Of a DNA stretch of 64,000 nucleotides, positions 12,561 through 24,648 are shown piece after piece; the first letter of the stretch is position 1; every line of letters begins with the position of its first letter. A program made the translations under genes and the position numbers. Origin of the DNA: Monocercomonoides exilis (taxonomy: Eukaryota; Preaxostyla; Oxymonadida; Polymastigidae); the NCBI GenBank assembly GCA_001643675.2, contig LSRY02000017.1, positions 806,001-870,000 on the forward strand, read 5' to 3'. Below the pieces are notes generated by a model. That model saw only the letters and a program-made list of their open reading frames with translations. It did no database searches and was not told where the DNA came from.

Positions 12561-13786
12561 TGAGGTGCAAGGGATGCTTGTGGGCTTGGAGCTGGAGGTG
12601 CAAGTGATGCTGAAGTTTTTAATGATGAAACTGTTATGGGAGAAGAGTTGGATGGAGGAGAAGATGGAATGGAAGGAGAGTTGAATGATGGAGAAATTTT
12701 GATTGAAGGAGAACTGGAAGGAGGGAGGGATGTTGAAAAATTTGATGTGAATATGGAAAAGGATGTTTGTTTGTTGGAAAAGATGGAAAGAAAAAGAAAA
12801 GGCTTTAAAGTTTTTTCTCCAAATGAAAAAAGATTAATAGAAAAGACAAAAAAAGATTTATTTAATGAAATGAAGAAAGTAGTTGAAGTCAAAATGTCCT
12901 ACTCAACATTTTGCAAGAAAACAAGAATTTTTAAAAAATCAAAGAAAAGGACAGATTTGTGTGAGATTTGTGAGAGAGAGATTTTTTTAGAAAAGAAAAA
13001 GAAAGAAATAGAAAGAAAAGGACTTAAATTGGGCCAAACTGAAGATGATGAATTGAATTTAATAATTCATCATTGAAAAATGGCCCAACATCAAAGAAAT
13101 TTTTTTTATGAGAAGAAATAAAATTCAAAAAAAAAAGAAGTAATTATTTCAATGGATTTCAAAGAAATTTGGTGTTGAACAATTTCTAATTATGAAACCG
13201 GTTAATCATTTTTTAATAAGAAACAAATTTCACATTTGTGTTTTGTTGTTTTTAATGTTGATAATTTCGGAAATCAAAAAAAAAATTTTGTTTTAATTAT
13301 TTTTCTGAAATTTTATCTCATAATTATTGTTTTGAATGTGAATGTTTGAAACAACTAAAACATTTTTTTTTTTTTTGTTAATTCCTTTAACTTTTTTTTG
13401 CGACAATGGGCCGCATTTTCGTAATTCTCATGTTTTGAATTTAATATTTTCTGATAATTCTTTTTTGTTAAAAAATTAACGTTGTTCACTTTCATTTTTT
13501 GCTGAACATCACGGAAAAAATGAATGAGATAGTGAGTTTGGTTTTTTAACAAATTTAATTAATAATAAACTTGGCAATAGAGTTTTTAAAAAAATATTTT
13601 TTATTTAATTGATTTTTTTTGTTATAATTGTAATTCTTATAATTTAACACAAATTCCGATAATTCTTCTTTTTTCATTTCTGATTCTTTAAATAGTAACT
13701 TTAATTATTCTTCTAATAATTTTTCTTCTTCTCAAAATCGGGTTAAAAAGAATAATGGAACGAAGCATTATTTTTTAAGGTTTGAA

Positions 13787-13787
13787 T

Positions 13788-13874
<87 letters not shown>

Positions 13875-13875
13875 G
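13787..13875. repeat. (TTTA)n microsatellite
   Basis: About 22 uninterrupted TTTA units lie inside the decayed transposase gene. Confidence 0.97.
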
Positions 13876-14543
13876 TCACAAAGAATTAAAAGAAATAAAT
13901 TATTATGAACTGATAATTAAAGGAATTAAAAATTATTTGTTTTTTAAAATAAATACGGGGAAACATCTCGTTTCGCCGCTCAGCTGTGAAAATCGCTCAG
14001 GTTTGTTAGAAATAGAATATAAAATCTTGAAAAAATTAGAAACAAAAAAAAAAGTAAAATTTTTGAAAGTAAAGATAATAACAAAAATGACATTTTTAAT
14101 TTTGAAAAATGAAAATTCGGAAAAGGTGCGAAGAAAGTTATAGAAAATAGAATGACATTTTTGAATTTACATAAAGAAAAAGATTTTTTTAATTTGAATA
14201 ATAATTTTTTTAATAATTCGATTAATTTTTCAGATTCAAATAGCTTGACATGTGAAACAGGTATGTCACAGGTGTGTAATTTAAGTTCTGAAAATTCATT
14301 TTCTGATTCATTTTCTGATAATTATTCTTTTAATAATTCTATTGATAATTCTTTTTTCAATTAAAATACTTTTTAAGCAAATTTTCATTGTATAATTTGA
14401 AAAAATAGGTATGAAGGTATGATTTTTTTTTTTTTTTTTTTTTATGACTAACTAAGTAATGAATAAAAATAAAAGTTTTATTAATTTAGAAATAACAAAA
14501 TTTGTTTATGCTTATCCGATGAAACCAAATAACCTTCGGCTGA

Positions 14544-15446
14544 GGACTAGACTGATTCCATCCTGTTTCTTATTTCTTTTTTAATAATTGAGAAACTTGA
14601 AGGACTTGTGTCCAGAATCAGTTTCCCAGGTAAATGGATGTTTGTTATCGATTTTTAAATCAAAATAAAATTTTGTAAAATTATTTATTGAATTATTTAT
14701 TTTTATGTTCAAATTTTTTATCTAAATTACGGGTGGAACAAAATTTGGAAAAAGAAAATTTCGCCCCATATCGTTGATAATAATAATAATATTATAGGAT
14801 ATGTGATCAAAACAAAAAAATTGAAAAAAATAAAGTGAAGCAATTTTTATTATTCCGATCGATTTAGGCAATTAAAAATTATGATATTTCTCAATTATAA
14901 ATTCAAAATTACAAAAACGAAGCAGAAAAAATGGTTCAATTCAGACCTATGTCTTCTTTTGTCATGCCAGAGAAGTATATTGAAAAGTTATTTTTATTCA
15001 ATTTTCGAATGAAATAAAAATTTCATATTTTCTTCAAATTTCTGTTCCCACTCACCAAATTTCGCTGTCATGAAAGCAAAATCTTGATAATTTTAAGATT
15101 TCCATCTTTGTGAAGTTTCGTATGTTAGAACAGAAATATGATCAAAATATGAATATTTTGATTTATTTGAAAATTAAACATTTGCGACTTTTCAATAAAA
15201 TTTAGACACATTTTAATAAAAGTGCCTAAAGTCTAATATTTTGTCCCAAATTTCCTGAAAAAAAAAAACAAATTTGTCCACGCAATTGAATAAAAAACGC
15301 ACAAAATATTGATTTAATAAGCAATTTAAAATATGAAAGTCGTATGTGAATAGAGTAAACTAAGATGCTGATTCTTGTCCCATATCCTGCAAGAAACTGT
15401 GCTCGACCGGTCACAGCACAGTTTCAGGATGGAATCAGCCTAGCCC
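14544..15446. mobile_element. candidate non-autonomous element with 22-bp inverted ends
   Basis: GGACTAGACTGATTCCATCC at 14544 is mirrored by an inverted copy at 15425-15446 with two mismatches. No coding capacity is visible between them. The interior is AT-rich and includes, near 15156-15190, a piece similar to the inverted ends of the small elements at 16.7 and 37.7 kb. Confidence 0.45.
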
Positions 15447-15945
15447 CGATTTTTTCCATTCAAATGGAAAAAATGTGAAGAACTTCATAGCATTTGTTCA
15501 AAACAAAAGCACAAAGCTTGAGCAACAGATCACAAAAAAACTCCTCACTGTTTAGAATTACTTAAGGAATAGAAACAACAAAACAGTAACTCAAGGTTTA
15601 TCAAAAAAACAATTATTATCTAATAATCTTCTCACTATAAATAATTTTGCAGTGTAATTTCCAATATTCTCTTCTGCTGAATTGGCGGAACTCTTTTGAT
15701 ATATTTTTTTTAATAAACTCATTTCTCACGCTTTTTTTTTGAAATTCACCAAAAAAGATCCTTCACAGTTATCTGGCGAAGAAACTGATCGATATATTTG
15801 ATTCACTCTTTTCTCGTAGAACAGTAAAGTCTTTATCGAATTGATTTCCAATTTTTTCCATAAGATTTTATAACTTGGATTATATCTATAAAGAATAAAA
15901 TATAAGAGTTTTGAAGTTAATTGTCATTATTTACAAAAAATAATA
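15447..15945. other. AT-rich, possible degraded 3' end of the next transposase
   Basis: Short charged minus-strand reading pieces lie between 15640 and 15870 (DKDFTVLREKSE and similar). They may be the remains of the C-terminus of the minus-strand USP-transposase copy, but stops occur in all frames. Confidence 0.3.
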
Positions 15946-18827
15946 TTAACCACAAGAAATAACAAACTTGAGAAAATGACGAACAATTTTGTGAGAATTG
16001 TTTGACATTGAATTTTCCTGAATTACACCATCATGAGGGTGTTCTTCAAAAAACACAATGAGATCAACGATATTTTGGATTACTGTTTCGCTGAACAGAT
16101 GAATGTTCATTGTGTTTGTTAAACATCTAAATTTCACATCTCATACGCATTTTCCGTGTTTTTCACAGAAAAATGGCAATGTCGAAAACTTTCCGTGAAC
16201 AACTGCAGAATAATCAAATAGTATAAAATACATAACTTATCTATTCCTGAAGTGTGGTCAAGTGTCACACTCAAAATGAAATTTTTTCTTTTTTGACAGC
16301 ATGAGTTTATTGAAAATTTGGGTCAAGCATTCAATAACGAAGCGATAGTCATGTGAGAGAATGCTTGAAAGGAAGTTGAAGATATGCTTCGTCTTGTTTT
16401 TGTTTTCGTCCATTGTATAGACAAATATACAGAAAAAAAACACTTCATTCCTGTGATGAAAGTCCTTGCTGATCTTGTTTCTTCTGAGAGGAAGGGACTA
16501 ATTTTCTTTAAAATCGAATAACACGAGCGGATCGAATATTGATTGATTCTCTTTCGAAAGACGATAATTACGTTGCTAATTCGTTGCAAGTTTTCTGTGA
16601 TCCTCCATTCCCTTCAATGTATCTTTGTCTTTTTCTGAAAGCTGTTCGGATTTTGTTCTCAAGAATTCTTCTCTCTTTTTTATATGGGTTATTCTTTTTT
16701 GAAAGTCGCAAATGTTTAATATCTGGGTGAAATAAAATTGAACCCAGATATAAAACATTTTATTCAATTAAACCATTTAAAATTTCCACAATGTACACAT
16801 TCTCGCATCCATTTGGTTTTCATGTTCCAATATGCAAAATGATTTTGATTGATCATTCAATTGCAAAAAATGATCAAATAAGGAACAATATTATTTAACA
16901 AGAATATTAAACGTTTGCGACTTTTCAAAAAGAATAACCCACATAAATGTGAAAAAATAAATGTTGATTCCACTTCTGAAAAGATGGAATAAATGATGGA
17001 GACTGCATTTAAGTGATAAGAATAATTTCTCTTTTTTTCACTTGAGCATGTTTCCACATCACATTCTAAGAGCCATTTTTCACATGACTTAAGATCTTCT
17101 CTTTAGCATTCTTGTTGATGACAGAGATCTTTTCATCGTTGAACAATAACAAACTGTTGTTTTGGAATGTTTATAACTCTTTGTAGCTTTTTGAATGGCA
17201 GATGGAACAAAAATTACCATTTTCTTTTTCTCCTTTTTGAAATAACACTGCAATCAAATTTAAATTAATAGCATTTGAGTCATTATTCGAGGATGTAACT
17301 ATTTTCCCATCTATGTTTTGAAATGATAAAATTGTGTAAACATTCGTCGGACAAGTGTTTGAATCAAGCAGTGTTTCAAATGAAATTGATAAAATGCGTG
17401 AAAATTGACAGATAGATGGAGTTGTCAATTGATGCATGTTTTTTGAACAACACTCGCAGAAGGCATTTCAATTATTAATATTATCCTCACTTATTTCAAA
17501 CGATTCGTTGAAAGACTTCAATAAATCATTTCCATTCAGCCTCAGAATAGGAGTTGTTTTTACAACACCTTCATACCGATGAAAACATTCGATGCAAACC
17601 CGAGGAAAACATAATATCTGTTCCATTTGACTTTGAAATGAAGGATAAATTGATGATATATCGTCATAAAGACTCAGAAATGTTTCATAGAACTCGTGTA
17701 GAATGTCAGTTCGAAGGTGATGTGTTTTTTCCCATTTTTTAACAAAATTCGAAGTCCATTTCGATGTGTGATTAGATTTATTATTCTTTGGTTTTGAGTG
17801 CTGAGGATTCACCAAGAAAGATAAACTATTCTGAATAATTGATAAACTACCTTTCCTCATTTTGCATTTATCGGAATGGAAAAAAATAGAACGAAACAGC
17901 TGAATTGTCGCGGCCAAGAAACAAGTATTTCTTTTATTGGGTAAAGGATAAAATTGGGGATAGCATTATCGCAGTTCTTTTTATTCATTGTTTGCTTTAA
18001 AGAAGAAGATTGATTCAACACTCTCTCACATATATATATATATATCTTTTTGTAAACCTTCCGCATTTTCTTCTGAATCGTATTCGATGGCAACGTAGTG
18101 AGGTTCATCGATGGGCTCCGTTGGATTGGCTCGTTGCTTAGTAAAAGTCGCATCTCTTTCATCTTCCTGGTTTTGATTGTTAAATCCAGGTATCGAAATA
18201 AACTTGGGCTCATCTGGATCCGTTGCAAAGTTTTCAGAAGAAGCTTCATGATTTTCTGTTGATATACATGTCATCTTCATTTTGAAAATCTGTTGTTGAA
18301 AAATCTGATACATATATTTCCTGAAAGAAATTTTCAAGGAAGTCCACATCTATATCCATTCCTTCTTCGCCATTTGAGATGGAGAAATTGTCATCAATAA
18401 TTGTCGGAATATCTTGAATTTTATTATAAAAAATAGAAGACAAATATTATCAAAATAGAAATCAATTCAAATAGATAAAGAAAACAGTAATAGAATTAAA
18501 CCTATACGAACATGTTTTGATAGATAAATATCTTCACACAATTCTGTGGAATTTTCATTAAGGAACAGGGGAAAAGCTTGTTCATCAGCAGAACTTAATT
18601 CTAAAAATAAAAGAACCAGAAAATTATAAATCATAAGACAAAAATCAAAATAAAATACAAAAAACAAAAAAACAGACTTCGTTTCGAAGGTGATTGAGGA
18701 GGCTTTCTTGATGGAGTGATATCAAATGAAGTGCTTGAACTGTTTTGCTTGGTGTGATTGTAACTGCCTTTTGTGCATTCGAATCCGTAATTCTGAAGTT
18801 GTGAAAAACTGTTCTCTTGGCAGACAC
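15946..18827 (-). pseudogene. USP-transposase fusion, decayed copy
   Basis: Read on the minus strand, exon-like pieces at 18827-18680, 18604-18505 and 18420-18250 are joined by plausible GT-AG introns. They precede a USP domain: Cys box LPNKRNTCFLAATIQLF near 17915-17965 (usual Gly replaced by Arg), LHEFYETFLSLYDD, zinc ribbon CECC near 17440, and a SLLLFNDEKIS motif near 17120. Downstream, after a small inserted element at 16685-16941, follow HRKLATN, the first transposase motif LFDFKEN with TAG then SLP (16498), DENKNKTKHIFNFL, SHDYRFVIECL, FFCEKHGK with TGA replacing the conserved Cys (16141), and TVIQNIVDLIVFF. Each of the transposase motifs has a counterpart, in the same order, in the 27.1-29.9 kb copy. 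Stops, a likely frameshift near 18250 and the insertion mark it as inactive. Confidence 0.7.
16685..16941. mobile_element. 257-bp MITE-like element
   Basis: Ends TGGGTTATTCTTTTTTGAAA and inverted TTTTCAAAAAGAATAACCCA continue into a GTCGCAAATGTTTAAT motif and its complement. It interrupts the USP-transposase remnant. The element at 37681-37922 has the same ends. Confidence 0.75.
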
Positions 18828-18864
18828 ATTTCAGAAGCGCAACTTTAGTATGTGGATTATTTTC

Positions 18865-19083
18865 TCAATTGTATACTGAAGCCAAGCGAAAAATTGGATA
18901 ATTAGCTTTTTCTACCAAATAAAAGAAAAAGTGAAAATAACTCTCACAAATAAAAAAGAAAAACTGAATTGCGTACCAGCAAATATTTCTTGAATCTTTG
19001 AACCAAGTTTTTTCCCAATGTTTGTGTGCATAAACATGAAATTGGAGCATACTGACTGTATCATTTCCAGAATTTTCGTTCAA
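18865..19083 (-). pseudogene. possible upstream exon of the USP-transposase remnant
   Basis: This minus-strand stretch reads SMLQFHVYAHKHWEKTWFKD up to a GTACGC donor-like site, then an AT-rich tail. It lies directly upstream of the pieces assigned to the decayed USP-transposase. No function is recognised. Confidence 0.3.
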
Positions 19084-19740
19084 TTCGTTCCATATGAAAG
19101 AGCATTTTACACTTTTCAGAGGATTTGATTAATGGGTGATTTTTTTTGACATCATAAAAAAATTCCGACGTTTGATCATAAAAAATTTTCATAATGGGTC
19201 GGGTTAAATCGAAAATATTTTTGTTTAATTATGCAAAATATAGTTTAATATATTGTTAATATAATTTATTTGTTGATTATAATTTGTTTTCAACTGTTTT
19301 TGTTACATATTTAATAAAAAATTTGAAAAATTATTCAAAAAAATTGAAACTTAAATTAACTGAGCAAAACATAAGTTATCTTGCTTGAAAAGCATGATAA
19401 TGATTGTTTCAAAACTCGATAAATCAATTTCTTTAATGAAAATTTTAAAATAATGTTATTGAAAAGAAATTTAGAAATTGAAATTGAAGATCTTAAAACA
19501 TCTATTGAAAACGAATAATTTTCATTAACACATATAGAAAAATATGATGGAAACACATAATATTTGTCGAATAAACTATTGTTTATTGTTTATAATTGTT
19601 TTTAAATTAATAATTCTTGAAATTTGTAATTCAAATTAATTGATCAAAGCTATTGAAAAAAATTATAAAGAAATAATGAACAAACAAATAGAAATACAAA
19701 TATTTCTGTGTCAGATACTACAAAATATTTTGATGAACAG
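19084..19740. other. AT-rich, no gene recognised
   Basis: Contains only short AT-rich frames and a TGGGTGATTTTTTTTGACA motif near 19134 that vaguely resembles the end of the small inverted-repeat elements. Confidence 0.5.
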
Positions 19741-19749
19741 CTGGCTTTG

Positions 19750-22700
19750 TTTTTTTAACTATTCTCCACCTCTAAGGAATCGCCTTCCTTGTTCGCCGAG
19801 TCCCACTTTCATTGTTTCTCTTTCAGCTGATCCACTTTTCGCTCAATGATTCTTTTCAATACGAACTTCCCAATCACACCTTTCATATGTGACTGCGGAG
19901 GCAGCAAAAAGGGAGTGTGTATCTGGATCATTGCACTTTCGCCTCAGCATCCTAGTCACAGCCATTTATCCTCATCGATTCTCCATCCACTTTTGCCAAA
20001 CTCGCATTCCTCTTGCTTTCATCCCTTTGAAGTGTTTAAGCTTCTCTCATTTGCTGAATTCTATAAACCCAGAGCAGAATTCGTATTGAAATCTACCAAC
20101 TTCACAAACATTATGCTCTCATAAGTCTGGCGATATCCAGCTTGCGCTTGTCAGCGGTGTGAGTGAGGAGTTGCAATGTTGTGCATCTACTTCAACCTCA
20201 CACCTCCACTTTATCATCTTCTGCCGTTCCAAGCTGATATTCTGCTGACAAAATTTATGCTTCTCTATCTGCCAGTTCGGCTCCACGCTTGTCCACCTGG
20301 GATCCATCTCCACAGCCGTACTACACATCAACCACCAGAGTTTCCTTTCCAACATTCGAATTAAATCTGTTTAGAAAAATCTTGTTCTTGTTGGCTTTCC
20401 CTCTGCCAGCTCGCTGATGTTCATTTCTCAATTTCTGTCACATCTTTTCACATTATTCAAACTCTTTTGCACGGTCTTCCCTATTCTCCATCCTTTTCTG
20501 ATCTCTTGCTTTTATCTCCTGACTCTTTTCTCCAATTGAGATGCATCTGAACCTCAACTCCAAGCTCCGTTGTTTTCGAAGAGAAAATCTGCTCCTCTTT
20601 AAACCCACTCTTTGTGCTCTTCCCGATTTATGCAACTTTTTCTCCAACAGCAATCTCTCTTCCCTCATAATATTTTCAATCATATTCCAGTTCGACAATG
20701 ATAAAAAACTCCGTCTTGTATCTTATCATCACAGATCTCGCCATTGAAACTTGAAACATAGTTCATCTTTTTTATCTCTTCAATTCTCTCTTTTCTTCTT
20801 TTCTCTCAGGGAAATCAACTCGAAAGTTTCTTCATCATCAGCGTATCCTTTTTTTGTTTCTAACCTCCTCATCATTTTTCTTTTCTTTCTTCTTCTTCTT
20901 CTTTTGTTGTTTATTTGAAGAAGAAAAGTTTTCTGAATTGATTCCTTATCCTTCATATGCTGTTAAATTGTGCCTTTACTGGGTAACACATCCGCAAAGC
21001 TTTCAACTTGAACAGCCTGCCGATCAAAAGATAGATCATCTCGAATCAACAGAGCCTTTATCATCCAAACAACATGAGACTATTCCAAATGCTGCTTCAT
21101 TTGCACCTTCATCTGCATCGCTCCGCTTTTGAAATTCGATTTTCTTCTTTCAATCCTCATCTTTTTCAGAAGCGAAAAAAAATGCTTCTTTCTTCATCTC
21201 GGCCGACTTCAGTGTCATCCTCAACTTGTCAAAGAGCTTTTTTCACTCTCTTTCCGAGTTCTCCTTCTCTTTCTCCAGCAGCTCCTCTTCCTTCTGCATC
21301 TTCTCCATTTTCTGATGCATCGCTTTCTCTTCCTCACATCGATCGATTCGACTAGGAATGGCTGACTATTTTTGATCAGGAAAACAAAGTGGGCGAAGGA
21401 ACAGGATGCCTCATTTGATGGGCTGGGGATGAGGTGAAGGTGGAAGATGAAAAGAAGATCACTTTGAATGAGGAGGAGAAAGTGTTTGTTGTTAAAAATG
21501 CGATGAATTTGCAACCTGTTTTTGAATGATGTAATTAATGTTTTCAGAGAAGAAGGAGATGATAAAGATCAGAAAGAAGAAGAAGAAGAGATAAAAATGA
21601 TGTGGTTTGCTGGAGTGCCGACTGTTGAGTCTGATTTGTTCTAATGAAAGTCTTGTTTATGGCATTTTGCGGATAAAAAAATATATTATCATTTTTTCCT
21701 TTTTTCTATCTCTTTATTCTCTCAGCTTCCTTTCTTTCATTCAACTCAGTCATTCGTTTTAACTTTTTTCTAATCCATCAAATACCCCTTTCTCTCCTTT
21801 TTTGTTTCTTTCTTTTCAAATCACTTGTGATCTTCAAGTGCAACGTCCGAAAGAAATCTGAGAGGAAGATGAAGAAAAGGTTGATGATTGAGAAACATAT
21901 GGGTCAAATGCTCTGTTTGTTGTTGTATTATTTGAGCCAATAAAATAACCTTCGTCTTCTTGAAACAGAACCACACTATCTTTGCTGCATTTCTTCCTAT
22001 AAGCTGCCATTTTTATGTTTCATCCTTTCGATCACTGAAAAACTACTTATTTCTTCGAAAAGTGAAAGCTGATAACGATTCAGAAACCACTAAAGATGTT
22101 TCATGAGCTCCTGTTTATCTTCAAATCCTATTTCGATGATTCAAACTCAATCCCATTCAGCTTGCTTTTCCTTCTTTCTTCATCGTCTTTGTCCTCCACA
22201 GAATATTGCACGTCCACAATTCTGTTCCTTCTCGTTGTCTTTGACCCTGTCACTTCAACTTCCAACATTTGTGAAATTGAACTCAAAATCTCTTCGTTTG
22301 CAACAACTTTTTCAGCCAGCTGCCATTCTTTGAAGGAGCGAATATCAAAAGATGTTCTGTTTCCATTTAATGTCTCCAAATAGATCAAATGATGAACATT
22401 GCTTTTTGATGTAACATCTTTTCCAATTTTTTAAGAATTTATGTGTTCAATTCTTTTTTCACTTCCTATTCATCTTTCATCGCCTTCTGAGCTGATTAAG
22501 ACCCTCTCTCCTCTCCTCCAGCTTCTTTTCCACATGCACACTGATCTTTTCTCTCCTCTTCCTTTTCCTGCTCTGAGCTGCCTCTGTCAACTTTCGCTTC
22601 ATTTCCCATTAATTCTGATCCAAAAGTGGGATGATGTCTGCATGCTGGTTGAACCAAGCTGCCTCCACACTCTGCTGCCTATTCCTTTTCACGCTCTGCC

Positions 22701-23092
22701 TCTAGGTCATCCAACAGAATGCCATGTTGTTCTTCTGGAATTGTTGCAGTTTTCTTTCACTGTCTTCAACTCGTAATCATTGAATTGAGACTTCGGCTTT
22801 TTTTCTTCCTGTATTTGTTCTCATTTATGAATATGATTCTCTTCTCATAATCCCCTCTTCACTCTACCGTTCTCCTTAATTCTCTTGCACTTTCTGCCTC
22901 TGCTCCTTATAGAACTCTCTCATCATTTTCTCTCTCCATTTTCTCGAAAGAATCATCTTGCTCATCAGCATTTTGCTCCTTTTCGCTTCCATCTCCACCA
23001 ACTTTCAGTTCAGCTTTATCCTTATTTCCCGTGTATTCTTCCACTTTCTGCTCATCTTCATCTTTCTTGCTCTGTCTGCGGAACATATGCAA
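19750..23092 (-). pseudogene. heavily decayed coiled-coil gene
   Basis: The plus strand is pyrimidine-rich, so the minus strand reads in patches as charged helical protein: KKDEDEQKVEEYTGNKDKAE near 23040, KEWQLAEKVVANEEILSSIS near 22320, SQEIKARDQKRMENREDRAK near 20490 and WQIEKHKFCQQNISLERQKM near 20240. TGA, TAA and TAG interrupt every frame, and the patches sit in different frames. I see no recognisable domain. The uniform strand bias and helical composition suggest one former gene, but several are possible. Confidence 0.45.
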
Positions 23093-23269
23093 TACTTAAT
23101 ACAATTCTTTTCTTAACTTTTCAATCATTCTCACAATGCTTTTGTTCTGTGACATTTCATATTTCCGATACACTTCCTAATGAAGTGAAATATTGATAAT
23201 TTAATAATAATTTCATATCACACATTAACAGCAATACAATAATTGAATTTTGAGTATTTTGTGAATAAT

Positions 23270-24648
23270 TAATAAAAACAAACTTTGTCAAAAATGAACA
23301 ACAATTATCAAACACACATTGAATAGTCTTTCTGTTTGCATCAGCAAAAATTGTCTATGTGCCAAACAAAATTACCAGTTTCTAAACAAATAGGTCAAAA
23401 TTCTTTTATTAATGAAAAATAACAACGATTTGTTCCAAACCTTTTATACAGCTTTGTCGTTATATGTCAAACGTTTTCACATATTAAATATATAGAATAA
23501 CTGTAGAATAATAAGAAAAATCTTCGAAGACAGTGCATGGGAAACAATTCATTTCACACAACACTTCATCCCAAATAAAAAATATGTTAAAAAACAAATT
23601 ATTACCAACTTTTTCCACTAACAGATTTTCAAAAAAAGCATCAAACATGTTTATTATTGTTATTTATTTACATTGAGCAAAATAGATCATGGTATTCTTA
23701 ATGGCGCCATTAATAATAATTTGTATTTTTTATGATCAAAAATTTCAAAAATTTTTCAAAATTTTTTATTTTTGTTTCATTTAATTTGTGAATATTATTG
23801 CTTTATTAATGCAAACATGTCATCCGAAATTGGTTTTTTATTATTTATTATTTAAATATAGGTGAAAATATATTTTTTTTATTTTTCATTGAATTTTCAT
23901 TTCAAATGAGAAAAATTTCTTTGAAAAATTAAACATTCAAAAATGTTTTGTTTTTGAACGAACTTGTTTATTATTATTGTTCTATTCAATAAATAACTGT
24001 TTTGATATCAATATATTCATTGTTGAGTAACAACAATGGTTGATGAATATTCAGTAATGAGAGAAACATAAAAATAAATTCATTGCTAATTCGATAACAA
24101 TCATAAAACAAAATAACACACAAATAACATTAGCACTTCATTGTATTAATCATCATAAAAATAGAAAACAACATATATATTTCTTTTCTTGTCGCATCAC
24201 TTTCAAAGGAATATATTTTTACTATATCATCATTAAAACATTTCCCGACAGTCAAATAAATATCAATTCATATGAACAATAAAAGATTCAATAAAAAGCA
24301 TAATAATATCAACACATACATGGAACCCTTGGTGGAAAACCCGGGAGGTCGTGGAAAACCCGGTAGTTAAAAACATTCTGTAACGTCAATTTCTTTCTTC
24401 ATTCTGGAACAACAATCTTTTATAATTCCTTTTGGATTACGTTCTTTAAATTTTTGAGTTTATAAAAAGAGAAAACGAACAGATATAACATATTAATTAT
24501 TTCATTCTACTGATAAAAAATGCTTGAAATGTTAAGATTGATAAAAGAACAAATCTCAGAAAAAATTGAACTTTTACGTTTCATTTTTAAAATTGAAAAA
24601 AACAGTTATTATTTATCAGTTTTTTTCGTCCTCTGAACATGAATCATC
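23270..24648 (+). repeat. left arm of a 1.38-kb inverted repeat
   Basis: The arm matches the reverse complement of 29861-31236 almost throughout. Differences are concentrated in the outermost ~60 bp. It contains AT-rich DNA without genes, then the end of the DDE_1 transposon (from 24326) including the last codons of its transposase. Identity stops abruptly after GAATCATC at the inner end. Confidence 0.95.
24326..24368 (+). repeat. left terminal inverted repeat of the DDE_1 transposon
   Basis: A 43-bp end repeat with its partner at 26611-26653. Mismatches lie mainly in the central CCCGGGAGGTC stretch. Confidence 0.9.

Larger units (their letters stand above)
10827..14370 (+). pseudogene. decayed DDE transposase, same family as the USP-transposase (no USP domain seen)
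   Basis: Plus-strand exons at about 10827-11000, 11095-11330, 11434-11515 and 11610-11665 encode an N-terminal part ending in ELNKIGWDITPGEYCYSR. This resembles the N-terminal DNA-binding region of large eukaryotic DDE transposases. After an A-rich stretch, 12636-13076 encodes FSPNEKRL and a Cys motif, RTDLCEICE. The first catalytic-type motif SMDFKEIW is near 13165. The second is CDNGPHFRN near 13393-13420. FFAEHHGK then precedes a TGA and DSEFG near 13495-13540. NYLFFKINTG near 13930 matches the C-terminus of the 27-30 kb copy. TAA and TGA interruptions (e.g. 13525 TGA) show decay. There is no USP domain upstream; that N-terminus differs from the two USP-bearing copies. Confidence 0.65.
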
